This document shows, one piece after another, positions 1 to 8,677 of a stretch of DNA of 37,408 nucleotides. Below the pieces are notes generated by a model. That model was not told where the DNA came from. It did no database searches and saw only the letters and a list, made by a program, of their open reading frames with translations. How positions within the stretch are numbered: the stretch's first letter is position 1; every line of letters begins with the position of its first letter. The DNA comes from Scytonema tolypothrichoides VB-61278. Its GTDB lineage: Bacteria > Cyanobacteriota > Cyanobacteriia > Cyanobacteriales > Nostocaceae. The stretch lies in contig NZ_JXCA02000002.1 in assembly GCF_000828085.3 (NCBI RefSeq), forward strand, positions 298,885 through 336,292, read 5' to 3'. Position numbers and translations under genes: made by a program.

Positions 1-863
1 GCCCCCTGCTGGGGCATCGCTGACCTGCGACGTCAAAACTCAGGCAAAGAGTCATTACTCAGTGACGAGCAACAAGCACAGTTATGGCAGGTTCTACAGT
101 ATCCAGCACCGGATGGTGGATTGTGGAATGGTCGAAAAGTTGCAGATTGGTTAAGTGAAATAACCGGACGTAGAATCAGCCGTCACCGTGGATGGGAGTA
201 TTTACAACAAATGACTTTTCGTCTTCGTGTTCCGCGACCAGACCATCGTGTTGCTGACCCAGTGGAACAAAACGAGTGGAAAAAAAACTACATAAAGAAC
301 TCGAATTTTTGCAATCTAAATATCCTGATGCCGATATAGAGGTTTGGAGCATGGATGAACATCGTTTAGGGCTTCATCCAATCTTGCGTAGAGTTTGGAC
401 TCCAATTGGGGAACAGCCAGTTGCCGAAGTCCAACAAAAATACGAGTGGTTATGGCTTTACGGTTTTGTACACCCAGAGTCAGGTGAAACATATTGGTGG
501 ATTCTACCCCGAGTCAGCACAGAATTATTTAATCGTGTACTTGCAGACTTTGCCCGCGAATTTAATCTTGGTGCTAACAAACAAATTCTCCTAACTGTTG
601 ACCAAGCAGGTTGGCATACAAGCAATGATCTCATCCTTCCAGATGGAATTCACTTTTTCCCCATGCCTGCCTATTCCCCTGAATTACAACCAGCAGAACG
701 ACTGTGGCCGCTCACAAATGAAATTGTTGCCAATCACTCTCCCCACACCTTAGAGGAGTTAGAAAAATTGTTAGTTTATCGTTGCCAACAATTACTTGAA
801 CAACGTGATTTTATTCGCGGGTTGACTTGCTACCATTGGTGGCCGATGACCAGGGCAATTTAA
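1..863 (+). CDS. IS630-family transposase, two frames joined by a -1 frameshift, N-terminus missing
   Basis: This DDE transposase cuts and joins DNA at TA targets. The first frame enters from the window edge and ends at 339; it carries the end of the helix-turn-helix region (GRKVADWLSEITGRRISRHR). The second frame (open from a GTG at 276 to 863) carries the catalytic domain: SMDEHRLGL with the first Asp, LTVDQAGWH with the second Asp, and YSPELQPAERLW with the Glu. An A8 run at 280-287 lies in the overlap; a -1 slip there joins the frames as WKKKLHKELE. Several IS630 members are known to make transposase by frameshifting, so this may be programmed rather than a mutation. The stop codon lies directly before the terminal repeat. 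All three catalytic acids are present. Confidence 0.8.
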
Positions 864-889
864 TTATAAGTGTTCATCCGAACTTGATA
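864..889 (+). repeat. Right terminal inverted repeat of the IS630 element
   Basis: The end reads TTATAAGTGTTCATCCGAAC followed by TTGATA, then a TA. The same outer sequence, with one or two changes, closes the MITEs at 7800 and 9926 and the solitary end at 36983. Confidence 0.75.
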
Positions 890-891
890 TA

Positions 892-1186
892 ACCCGGCGT
901 TGCGGGTTATCAATCTCCAGTTGCTTGGCAACTAGAGGTATCGTGCGATATGCGTAGCGTCAAGCGTCCGGCTTATCGCACACGAAGTTCCGTTGCGGTT
1001 GCGCTTAGCGCAACCGCAACTTCAACTCAATCAAAACCAGATATACTGAAAACTTAATTTCTATATATCAACGTGTTTGTTGGGTTTCGCTGTCGCTTAA
1101 ACGCCAGACGCCTCTGCCCTTGAAAGCCGTCATTCGCGCTGCCTCCCCAACCCACAAACTTAGACGTAGGGTGCATCATATTCCAC
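892..1186. repeat. Gene-free gap with nested palindromes between convergent IS630 and uvrA
   Basis: At 992-1020 lies an almost perfect 29-bp palindrome (arm GTTGCGGTTGCGCT) and at 943-981 an inverted repeat GTGCGATA/TATCGCAC. At 1129-1141 the module GTCATTCGCGCTG recurs at 22495-22507 in another repeat element. These are dispersed cyanobacterial palindromic repeats; they may act as a bidirectional terminator between the convergent genes. No gene is seen. Confidence 0.55.
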
Positions 1187-4069
1187 CTACACACTCTCCT
1201 TTGCTGGCGAATACTGCTGCAACACCTGTTTAACATACTGCCCAGTATACGACCGAGAATTCTCTGCCACTTCCTCTGGCGTACCTACAGCAATCACCTC
1301 TCCTCCTTTATCGCCACCTTCTGGTCCCAAATCTATCAACCAATCAGCACAACGAATCACATCTAAATTGTGTTCAATCACTAAAATCGAATTCCCTTTA
1401 TCCACCAAACGTTGCAAAACATCTAACAACTTATGGACATCATAAAAAGATAAACCTGTTGTCGGTTCATCAATCAGATAAAGTGTCTTACCTGTAGCCC
1501 TGCGAGAAAGTTCTGTTCCTAACTTCACCCGCTGCGCTTCACCACCAGATAAGGTTGTTGCTGGTTGTCCGAGTTGAATATATCCTAACCCAACATCAAC
1601 CAAAGTTTGCAATTTAGCCTGAGCTTTGGGAATGTTTTTAAAAAACTCCAAAGCCTCCTCAACGGTCATGTTGAGAACATCAGAAATAGACTTGTCTTTG
1701 TACTTCACCTGCAAAGTTTCCCGGTTATATCTTGCACCTTTGCAAACTTCGCACTGTACATAAACATCCGGCAAAAAGTTCATTTCAATTACATTCACGC
1801 CCTGTCCACTGCAAGCTTCACAGCGTCCACCTTTAACATTGAAAGAAAATTGCCCTCGTTTATAACCTCTTGTTTTCGCTTCAATTGTTTCTGCAAATAC
1901 TTCGCGAATAATATCAAAAACACCTGTATAAGTCGCTGGGTTAGAACGTGGTGTTCTACCGATAGGTGATTGATCAATGACAATTGCCTTATCAATAGTA
2001 TCTAATCCCTTAATTGTATCTATCTCTTTAGGAAATGGAACTTTGCGAGTTAGATGATGTTGCAGTGCGGGGTAAAGTAATTCGTTAATTAAGGTAGATT
2101 TACCAGAACCAGAAACACCAGTCACCGCGACAAGTTTACCCAAAGGTATTTCTACATCTATATTCCTGAGATTGTTGCGACGAGCATTTTTGATGACCAA
2201 ACTCAGCCCATTTCCTTCTCTGCGTTCAGCTGGAGTTGTAATCATCCGTCGTCCAGACAAATATGCACCTGTCAGGGATTCTTCCGACTCCAGCAATGCT
2301 TGCAAATCACCTTCAGCGACAATATTTCCCCCATGAATACCTGCGTTAGGACCAATATCAACAAGGTGATCAGCAGCACGAATGGTTTCTTCATCATGCT
2401 CTACCACAATCAACGTGTTACCCAAATCCTTTAACTTTGTTAAAGTTTTCAGCAACCGCCCATTATCTCGTTGATGCAAACCAATACTCGGTTCATCCAA
2501 AACGTACAAAACGCCAGTCAAGCCAGAACCAATTTGAGTTGCTAGACGAATTCGTTGTGCTTCCCCACCCGAAAGCGTCATCGCTGGACGATCAAGTGTC
2601 AGATAATCTAATCCCACATCTAACAAAAATTGCAATCGTGCTCTAATTTCTCTCAACACCAAATCTGCAATTTGCATTTGACGTTGACTTAACTCTAACT
2701 TATCAATCCTCTCCCGACACTCGCGAATTGAACTACCGGTCAGATCCAAAATTTGGTACTGTCCTAACCGCACCGCCAACGCCTCCGGTTTTAACCGTTT
2801 CCCCTTACACACCGGACACTGCTGGTCTATCAAATACTGTTCTAATTTTTGCTTAATTAACTCTGAACTCCCATCATACTGCCTTTGCAACATAGGCAGC
2901 ACGCCTTTAAAACCTGAACTTTGCGACTTGTGTGTCTCTGCAGTTCCATGCAAAATGACATTCTGCTGTTCCTCGGTCAACTGACTCCACAATGTCTGCA
3001 ACTCAAACCCAAACTCTTGCCCTACCTTATACAACAATTCTATATAATAGGAATTCTCTTTCTCCGACCAAGGAACAATCGCAGAATACACAGGTGCTTT
3101 TGGATCAGGAACTACCAACTCTGGCGAAAACCTTCTTAAACTTCCAATCCCGTGACAGTGGGGACAAGCACCATAAGGAGAATTAAACGAGAACAAGCGC
3201 GGTGATAATTCATCCATAACCGCCCCGTGTTCTGGACAAGCAAAGTTCTCGGAAAAGACCAATTCTGAGGGTAAGTCTTGATTATCTGTATCTTTTATAA
3301 TCTCAATTACCGCAATTCCACTGGATTGTTTAAGACAAGTGGTCAGAGAATCAACCAAACGCTCCTGAATAGAGGGCTTTTTCACCAGACGGTCAATAAC
3401 CACTTCTATGGTATGAGTAACATTTTTATCCAACTCAATGGCGTCAGAAAGTTCTCGCACCTCACCATCCACCCGAACACGGACAAAACCTTGGGAAGCT
3501 AAACCTGATAACAGCTTGGTATGAGTTCCTTTTTTACCCCGGACGACAGGCGCAAGGATTTGAAAGCGGGTGCGATCTGGAAGTTCTAGTATGCGATCGC
3601 ACATCTGATCTATCGTCTGAGGAGCAATACAGCGATCGCATATCGGACAATGAGGTTCACCCGCCCGTCCAAACAACAACCGCATATAATCATAAATCTC
3701 CGTCACCGTCCCCACCGTGGAACGAGGGTTATGAGAAGTAGACTTTTGATCAATGGAAATTGCTGGACTTAAACCCTCTATCGCCTCCACATCAGGTTTT
3801 TCTACCTGTCCCAAAAATTGCCGTGCATAAGCACTGAGAGATTCTACGTAGCGGCGTTGTCCTTCTGCGAAAATGGTATCAAATGCTAGGGAAGACTTGC
3901 CAGAACCAGAAACGCCAGTAAAGACAATGAGGCGATCGCGTGGCAATTCCAAATCAATATTCTTGAGATTATGCTGCCTCGCACCGCGAATGCGGATTGT
4001 GTTTTGGTTGTTGCTGGAGTTAGGAAGATGTCCGTTTAAGGACGCGGCAATCTGCTGGCTGTTTGACAT
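1187..4069 (-). CDS. uvrA: Excinuclease ABC subunit UvrA
   Basis: UvrA is the damage-recognition ATPase of nucleotide excision repair; as a dimer it loads UvrB on distorted DNA in the cytoplasm. The 960-residue protein has full family length and domain order: Walker [10 protein letters not shown] at residues 52-60, zinc-binding Cys pairs (CPICDRC, CPHCHG, CPVCKG), signature LSGGEAQR with [10 protein letters not shown], a second Walker A (GVSGSGKST), a second zinc module ([14 protein letters not shown]), then [11 protein letters not shown] with LIDEPTTGL. The ATG at 4069 is chosen because the protein from there begins a normal N-terminus; the frame stays open 26 codons further upstream without similarity to UvrA. 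A LexA box lies about 70 bp upstream. The gene stands alone on this strand. Confidence 0.97.
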   Translation of the reverse strand: MSNSQQIAASLNGHLPNSSNNQNTIRIRGARQHNLKNIDLELPRDRLIVFTGVSGSGKSSLAFDTIFAEGQRRYVESLSAYARQFLGQVEKPDVEAIEGLSPAISIDQKSTSHNPRSTVGTVTEIYDYMRLLFGRAGEPHCPICDRCIAPQTIDQMCDRILELPDRTRFQILAPVVRGKKGTHTKLLSGLASQGFVRVRVDGEVRELSDAIELDKNVTHTIEVVIDRLVKKPSIQERLVDSLTTCLKQSSGIAVIEIIKDTDNQDLPSELVFSENFACPEHGAVMDELSPRLFSFNSPYGACPHCHGIGSLRRFSPELVVPDPKAPVYSAIVPWSEKENSYYIELLYKVGQEFGFELQTLWSQLTEEQQNVILHGTAETHKSQSSGFKGVLPMLQRQYDGSSELIKQKLEQYLIDQQCPVCKGKRLKPEALAVRLGQYQILDLTGSSIRECRERIDKLELSQRQMQIADLVLREIRARLQFLLDVGLDYLTLDRPAMTLSGGEAQRIRLATQIGSGLTGVLYVLDEPSIGLHQRDNGRLLKTLTKLKDLGNTLIVVEHDEETIRAADHLVDIGPNAGIHGGNIVAEGDLQALLESEESLTGAYLSGRRMITTPAERREGNGLSLVIKNARRNNLRNIDVEIPLGKLVAVTGVSGSGKSTLINELLYPALQHHLTRKVPFPKEIDTIKGLDTIDKAIVIDQSPIGRTPRSNPATYTGVFDIIREVFAETIEAKTRGYKRGQFSFNVKGGRCEACSGQGVNVIEMNFLPDVYVQCEVCKGARYNRETLQVKYKDKSISDVLNMTVEEALEFFKNIPKAQAKLQTLVDVGLGYIQLGQPATTLSGGEAQRVKLGTELSRRATGKTLYLIDEPTTGLSFYDVHKLLDVLQRLVDKGNSILVIEHNLDVIRCADWLIDLGPEGGDKGGEVIAVGTPEEVAENSRSYTGQYVKQVLQQYSPAKESV

Positions 4070-4139
4070 ATTCACAGGCTGAGAGAAAGCAGTAGAGACG
4101 AAACAGTTCTTAATGTTATCATTGTCGCCTTTACTATGG

Positions 4140-4154
4140 TAGAACAATAGTACT
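4140..4154 (-). promoter_or_regulatory. LexA (SOS) box upstream of uvrA
   Basis: On the minus strand the site reads AGTACTATTGTTCTA. It fits the cyanobacterial LexA box RGTAC-N3-DGTWCB at every constrained position. It lies 71 bp before the uvrA start and 20 bp before the divergent Uma2 gene, so it could repress either promoter. Known: LexA of Anabaena PCC 7120 binds such boxes in front of SOS genes including uvrA. Inferred: function here. Confidence 0.75.
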
Positions 4155-4173
4155 GCTTTGGGTGGCGATTGCC

Positions 4174-4611
4174 ATGACTACTACCACAGCGAAAAAACTA
4201 ACTTTTGAGGAATTTCTAGAACAGTACCCCGATGGCTTAGGCATTTATGAACTTGTGAATGGGGAAATTGTACAGGTGGAACCGACTAGAGCGCATAAAA
4301 ATGTAGCGCGATATCTTGTCAAGTCTTTCGACAGAGAGATTGAACGTTTGGGACTTGATTACATTGTTGACAAGGATATTGTCATTAAAACTGTAACAAA
4401 TTTTCTTAAAGAGCAAGGCAGAAACCCAGATGTGAGTGTAGTGAGTGCATCAAAGTGGAACTCAAATGTCATGGCATATGGTGCTCTTACTGAACCAATC
4501 CAGCTAGCTGTGGAAGTCGTCTCAACAAATTGGGAAGACGATTACGTTGATAAGCTAGACGAGTATCAACAGTTTTTCGTAAAGCGTTTGTGGAATATTT
4601 TTAAGGGTTAA
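4174..4611 (+). CDS. Uma2-family (DUF820) endonuclease-like protein, C-terminally truncated
   Basis: The start TTAKKLTFEEFLEQYPDGLGIYELVNGEIVQ, the central RNPDVSVV and the LAVEVVSTNWEDDYVDKLDEYQ segment are typical of the Uma2/DUF820 family, a restriction-endonuclease-like (PD-(D/E)XK) fold expanded in cyanobacteria with largely unknown function. The protein is 145 residues from the ATG at 4174 (a GTG at 4162 is a weaker alternative); relatives are usually about 180-200. After DEYQQ the usual G-x-x-E-Y-W segment is replaced by an unrelated tail (FFVKRLWNIFKG) and a stop, so a frameshift or deletion removed the last strand. The nuclease residues (D of NPDVSVV, ExV of LAVEVV) remain. It is divergent from uvrA across the LexA box. 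Probably a decaying gene. Confidence 0.7.
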   Translation: MTTTTAKKLTFEEFLEQYPDGLGIYELVNGEIVQVEPTRAHKNVARYLVKSFDREIERLGLDYIVDKDIVIKTVTNFLKEQGRNPDVSVVSASKWNSNVMAYGALTEPIQLAVEVVSTNWEDDYVDKLDEYQQFFVKRLWNIFKG

Positions 4612-4897
4612 CGTGATGATAAATATTGAATATCTTAATGGAACCATGATCACTCAAAAAACAATGGATAGCGATTCCATTTCTGAGCGCAATTCTCAAA
4701 CTACATATTTTGTTAGAACGCAACGGTGAGGGAATGGTGATTGCTTCTCATTGATGTAGTTATCTCCACACAGGTGCATAATCCGCGTAAAAAACCCTCA
4801 GCAGGTAGAGTTGATGGAAAGTATGGTAATTTATAATGCGTGAACTGGAAGAAAAACCATTATTTCTCTGGACAAGCAGCACTCGGTTAAAGGTTGA
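4612..4897. other. Gap without a recognisable gene
   Basis: The stretch has only short open frames; one reads PFLSAILKLHILLERNGEGM from about 4678, which is not recognised and has no plausible start. It may be debris of the truncated Uma2 gene or of another lost gene. Confidence 0.3.
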
Positions 4898-5932
4898 ATG
4901 CAAAACAAGAAATGGTTCAAAAGATGTTGGCAAACTTTAGCTGTTGGTTCGGGATTAATTGCAGCAGCTTTAGGGCTGGATATTCTGGTATCACGTAGTC
5001 TTTACCATCCATTAACATATGCATACAACTCGTTTAGCTGGTTGTTGTGCAAGAAGTCGTCAGCACCTAGTTGTAAAGCAACTGTCTTATCCGCCTCACC
5101 AGCTTTAGCAGCGGGCAAGAATGGCGTTGTCGCCACTTCACAACACGAGGCTTCTGAAGTAGGATTGCAAATCCTGAAACGTGGGGGTAATGCAGTTGAT
5201 GCAGCGGTAGCTGTAGGTTATGCCCTAGCGGTGACAGACCCTTGCTGTGGCAATATTGGTGGAGGTGGATTTATGCTTATCTACCTCGCCAACGGCAAAA
5301 AAACTTTCATCAATTTCCGTGAGAAAGCGCCTTTAAAAGCTAGCAAAAATATGTACCTGGATAAGCAGGGCAAAGTCATTTCTAACCTTAGTAAAAAGGG
5401 TTATTTGGCAGTAGCAGTTCCAGGAACAGTCAAAGGATTAGAACAAGCGCTTTCAGAGTACGGAACGATGACTCGCGCTACTGTAATGGCTCCTGCAATT
5501 GAACTAGCCGAAAAAGGTTTTATCTTACAGCGGGGAGATGTAGATATTCTCAACTTTAGTACCAAGGCGTTTCAAAAGCAACCTAATATCGCTTCCATAT
5601 TCTTGAAGGACGGCAAAAGTTATGTTTATTCTAATATGACATCTACCGAAGGGACGAATACGACTCACTACTCAATCACTGATCGTTTTGGTAATGCTGT
5701 GTCTGTAACTTACACAATTAACTCTTACTTTGGTGCAGGAGTTATTGCAGGTAAGACTGGGTTTTTCCTCAACAATGAAATGGATGATTTCGCTTCTAAA
5801 GTAGGTGCGCCTAATCAGTTTGGTTTGGTGCAGGGAAATGCAAACACGATCGCACCAGGTAAGCAACCATTGAGTTCTATGTCCCCAACTATTGTGACTC
5901 AAAAGGGCAAAGTCTTGATGGTAAGAAAATGA
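4898..5932 (+). pseudogene. ggt: Gamma-glutamyltransferase, internal deletion and lost C-terminus
   Basis: Intact enzymes are about 570 residues, self-cleave before a Thr and transfer the gamma-glutamyl group of glutathione in the periplasm. Here 344 residues remain: a hydrophobic N-terminal segment (13-30), the start of the large subunit (SQHEASEVGLQILKRGGNAVDAAVAVGYALAVTDP, GGGGFMLIY, FREKAP, VPGTVKG), and the start of the small subunit with the cleavage Thr in TTHYS (residue 255) and PLSSMSPTIV. Between residues about 243 and 244 some 140 family residues are missing in frame, which removes much of the large subunit, and the frame stops after KVLMVRK where relatives continue VxGSPGGSR. Two independent lesions make activity very unlikely. 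It could still give a secreted fragment. Confidence 0.85.
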
Positions 5933-6180
5933 AGGGAAAGCCAGGGCAACTTGTCTACAGTGCATCTATCCGCAAACTGCGACGATTTGAACAGTTGTCT
6001 CCCTTTCTCCAGCAAGAGATTACCTCACGGCTTCCGGTTTATCGAGAAGCACCCCGCTGCTTTCTTGCTGTTGACAATCAAACTTCTTGGACATACTTTC
6101 GCCAACATTTTGCCGAATATCTAGAGGGATTGCAGTTTCCTCTGCCTGAAAAGGGAACTGATCCAGCTTGTAAGCAGTAA
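5929..6180 (+). CDS. Small hypothetical protein overlapping the ggt remnant
   Basis: An 83-residue frame starts with an ATG overlapping the stop of the gamma-glutamyltransferase remnant by 4 bases. It is rich in Arg, Phe and Gln (SIRKLRRFEQLSPFLQQEIT, TSWTYFRQHFAEYLEGL) with no signal peptide, membrane segment or motif that I recognise. It may be the rest of another gene joined at the deletion breakpoint that removed the ggt 3' end. No function can be given. Confidence 0.3.
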   Translation: MKGKPGQLVYSASIRKLRRFEQLSPFLQQEITSRLPVYREAPRCFLAVDNQTSWTYFRQHFAEYLEGLQFPLPEKGTDPACKQ

Positions 6181-6248
6181 GCTTTCAATTAATTGCAATT
6201 GGCAGCTCAACTGCGTACGGTGGGAATAGAACCAGATGTTTGAACCTT

Positions 6249-6398
6249 TCATTGAATCACCGTCTGACCAAGGCGCTTCAACGCCCGCAAAACGACATAT
6301 AGGTCATCACCACGATTGAGAGATAGTGTGTAGGATAGGGCATATTTCGGTTTACCTTGTTTGATCAATTTAAGAAACTGGAACTCCCTACCATAATT
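6249..6398 (-). pseudogene. Short gene remnant, family unknown
   Basis: On the minus strand 49 codons without an ATG read REFQFLKLIKQGKPKYALSY and continue to LRALKRLGQTVIQ before a stop. The composition looks like real protein and the end (VLRALKRLGQ) resembles the tail of small DNA-binding or antitoxin proteins, but I cannot assign it. An upstream in-frame stop excludes a longer gene. Confidence 0.3.
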
Positions 6399-6441
6399 TT
6401 ATGATTTCACTTATATAGGCGTATAGGCGTAGTCATCAAGA

Positions 6442-6465
6442 AACCCGGTTTTAGAAAACCGAGTT
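6442..6465 (-). terminator. Hairpin downstream of the alpha/beta hydrolase gene
   Basis: AACCCGGTTTT pairs with AAAACCGAGTT (one mismatch, 2-nt loop) 12 bases after the hydrolase stop. The T tract that follows on the minus strand is weak. The unit is also a common cyanobacterial palindromic repeat, so terminator function is inferred. Confidence 0.45.
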
Positions 6466-6476
6466 CCTCTTTCAAT

Positions 6477-7367
6477 CTACAAAGATGTTAGCCAGTCCGA
6501 AATCTGCTGATTTACAACATCTGGTACTTCATCATGAGGACAATGACCAGCACCTGGAATTGGTACAATTTGGATATCTTTACCATTCTCCCGCGCTTTT
6601 TCGTAAATTTTTGCCCCAGTGATTGGTGTCCAAGGGTCATCTGCACCCCATATCACTAGCAATGGGCGCTCAACTTTGGGCAAAAGTTCTATTGGAGAAG
6701 GACCTGGAGGTGCTGTGAGGATAGAGGTGAAAACTTGTTGCGCTCCAGGATCACAAGAAGGAGCATATAATAAATCTACCAATTCATCGGTGACTGCTTC
6801 TCGGTTGCGGTAAACTTGGTATAGAGTACGGCGAATTTGGGCTTTTTGACGGATGCGGTTGAAGACAAGTGCTCCGGTGATGCGCGATCGCACCAAAGAA
6901 TTAAAAGCCCCCATTGCAATGCGTAGCGGTGGGTTCAACTCGTGCGATCGATGGCTCAACCCACCCGCACAGTTAATCAAAACGCCACCTGCAGCTATTT
7001 CCGGATGTTCCGCCACCACCGTTAAGCTCAAAAGTGCACCAATCGAGTTCCCGATAAATACAGCAGGTTCACCAATGTGTGCTGTCCAAAAATCCTTGAG
7101 CAGTTCTACCCACAGTTCTACTGTATAATTTAGCGGAGCTTTATCAGAACCACCAAACCCCAAAAGGTCAAGAGCAAAAACTCGATAACCAGCTGCTGCT
7201 AAAACGGGGATATTTTTTCGCCAATGTCCAATGGAAGCACCAAAGCCATGAACCAGTACAAGCGGGCGTCCAGTACCCATGACAGTGTACTGGATTTTGT
7301 GACCCTGCCAAGTCCAAAAGAGTTTTTCAAAGCTGATTGTTGCTTGCTGCTGCGTTGTTCCAGTCAT
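6477..7367 (-). CDS. Alpha/beta-fold hydrolase
   Basis: A 296-residue cytosolic alpha/beta hydrolase. Visible are the oxyanion-loop HGFG (40-43), nucleophile elbow G-N-S-I-G with Ser108, acid Asp in WGADDPWTP (243-244), and catalytic His275 in GAGHCPHDE. The spacing, the cap region after LINCAGG and the DLLGFGGSDK motif resemble the plant pheophytinase/cyanobacterial pheophytinase-like branch and haloalkane-dehalogenase-like enzymes. The substrate cannot be told from sequence; a chlorophyll-derivative or other ester hydrolase is possible. No operon partners: the next gene upstream is beyond a 450-bp gap that contains a MITE. Confidence 0.85.
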   Translation of the reverse strand: MTGTTQQQATISFEKLFWTWQGHKIQYTVMGTGRPLVLVHGFGASIGHWRKNIPVLAAAGYRVFALDLLGFGGSDKAPLNYTVELWVELLKDFWTAHIGEPAVFIGNSIGALLSLTVVAEHPEIAAGGVLINCAGGLSHRSHELNPPLRIAMGAFNSLVRSRITGALVFNRIRQKAQIRRTLYQVYRNREAVTDELVDLLYAPSCDPGAQQVFTSILTAPPGPSPIELLPKVERPLLVIWGADDPWTPITGAKIYEKARENGKDIQIVPIPGAGHCPHDEVPDVVNQQISDWLTSL

Positions 7368-7550
7368 TATTAAGATTCTTAAAGTATGTCCTCATATAGC
7401 CATTTTCTCTGATTTCAAAGGATTAGGAACAACGTGCTAAGTACGGCTTTACGTAAAAACGAGCGTGTTTTTAAACGCAGAGTCTTTGTATAGAGAATTC
7501 GCGCTCGTATTGATGAAATGTTGTACTAAGTACTGGATTGCAATTGCCTA

Positions 7551-7800
7551 ATATCAAGTTCGTTTGATTACTTACAATAAAAATACCTCACCCCCATCCC
7601 CTCACGCCAGGTGCTAAGAAAGCGGGAAGCCGCCTCCGGCGTCTACAAGTCGGTAAACCCGGACGCCAGATACCTCTGTCGGGAAACCCTCATCAAGTAC
7701 TGGCTCCCCAACGCACTGGCTCTCCGAATTCGCGGAGAGGGGTGCCCAGAGGGCGGGGTGAGGTGATTCGTTTTTTATAAGTGTTCATCCGAACATGATA
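7551..7800. mobile_element. MITE of the IS630 family, copy 1 (250 bp, TA-flanked)
   Basis: The left end reads ATATCAAGTTCGTTTGATTA and the right end, read inward on the other strand, TATCATGTTCGGATGAACAC. TA flanks both sides (7549-7550, 7801-7802). Inside are a second inverted repeat, CCTCACCCC near 7587 and GGGGTGAGG near 7755, and the module ACGCCAGGTGCTAAGAAAGC (from 7603) that also opens the element at 22291. There is no coding capacity. It sits between the hydrolase and membrane-protein genes. The rest of this gap (7368-7548, 7803-7830) shows nothing. Confidence 0.75.
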
Positions 7801-7830
7801 TAACTTCGTGTGGAGGGCATAAATCTAAGA

Positions 7831-8673
7831 TTAAGTCATGTCAACCGCGCTAAGTTCTCGCCGCCACGGTTTGAGAATCAGTGCTGACCAAAAAGTAAAT
7901 CCCAATATAGCCAAACCAGTTAATCCATCAGTCCAGATAAACAGGTGCATCTTGGCAGAGAACTGTGAGACAGTTCCATAAAGGTAATGCCCTAGACTTG
8001 ATAAACCTGTTAATGAGTAGACCAACAGACAACCATAAGCAAGCCAAAACTTTTGATATTTATATAACCAATACCCAATGATTCCCACTGCTGTAAGAAT
8101 AAGCCACGATTGATAAATTGAAGGGGCTGTAATCCAGTCTGGTTGGGGATATTGCTTGATGAAGAGATAATTATCGGTGAAATGAATACCTGTCGAAATA
8201 ATACTGACAATGAGAAGAATTTTCAGCAATTTCTGAGACTTAACCTCAAGATTCATAATTAGGTTCCTCAAATTGAATATTTTTAGCTGCATACCAGCGA
8301 TGTACGTTGCTATGAGCAAATCGAAGCTGACACAAGCTATTGGATACCACTCTGGTGTGAATGTTGCACCTCCCTTAGCCATATGTAACCCGATATCCCA
8401 CAGAGGATGAGCCATCCAACCTAACATCAGCCACCATTTTGAGTAACGCAGTCCCAATAAGGCAAGTAAACTATAAACTCCAAGACCAGCGACTTCAATC
8501 GCTATCCATAGTTGACTACCACCGCCTCCTATCCCAAAGCCAATATAGATAAGTGCAGCAACAACAAGCCCAACCGCAAGGGTTTGTGATTCTTGATTTG
8601 GCTGAATTCGAGCCAGAGCAAGAAACGAAATTGCACCCATTAAACCAAACAATATCCAACAAACAATAATCAT
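7831..8673 (-). CDS. Membrane protein, probable in-frame fusion of two genes (DUF6010-like N-terminal half)
   Basis: The 280-residue product is almost all hydrophobic helices. Residues 1 to about 135 (WILFGLMGAISFLALARIQP, GIGGGGSQLW, WMAHPLWDIGLH, TPEWYPIACVSFD) resemble DUF6010 membrane proteins. From residue 140 a second polytopic segment starts at MNLEVKSQKLLKILLIVSII and is unlike the first; its family is not recognised. The junction at 8256 has an ATG with a good ribosome-binding site (TTGAGGAA, 8 bases upstream), as if a second gene once started there and the stop of the first was lost. The start at 8673 lies 5 bases after the thioesterase stop; an ATG at 8688 would overlap that gene. 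Probably co-transcribed with the thioesterase. Function unknown. Confidence 0.6.
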   Translation of the reverse strand: MIIVCWILFGLMGAISFLALARIQPNQESQTLAVGLVVAALIYIGFGIGGGGSQLWIAIEVAGLGVYSLLALLGLRYSKWWLMLGWMAHPLWDIGLHMAKGGATFTPEWYPIACVSFDLLIATYIAGMQLKIFNLRNLIMNLEVKSQKLLKILLIVSIISTGIHFTDNYLFIKQYPQPDWITAPSIYQSWLILTAVGIIGYWLYKYQKFWLAYGCLLVYSLTGLSSLGHYLYGTVSQFSAKMHLFIWTDGLTGLAILGFTFWSALILKPWRRELSAVDMT

Positions 8674-8677
8674 CGTT

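Larger units (their letters stand above)
1..889 (+). mobile_element. IS630-family insertion sequence, 3' part (left end outside window)
   Basis: A DDE transposase runs in from the left window edge and is followed at once by a terminal repeat ending CTTGATA and then a TA (890-891), the duplicated target dinucleotide of IS630 elements. The repeat matches the ends of two MITEs and two solitary ends elsewhere in the window, so this is the probable autonomous partner of that family. The left terminal repeat lies before base 1, so total length cannot be given. Seen: transposase, terminal repeat, TA. Inferred: family membership from the DDE motifs and TA target. Confidence 0.85.

Noticed and set aside
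892-1186. tRNA or small RNA in the palindrome-rich gap
   Set aside because: No T-loop or anticodon stem pattern; palindromes are explained by dispersed repeats.
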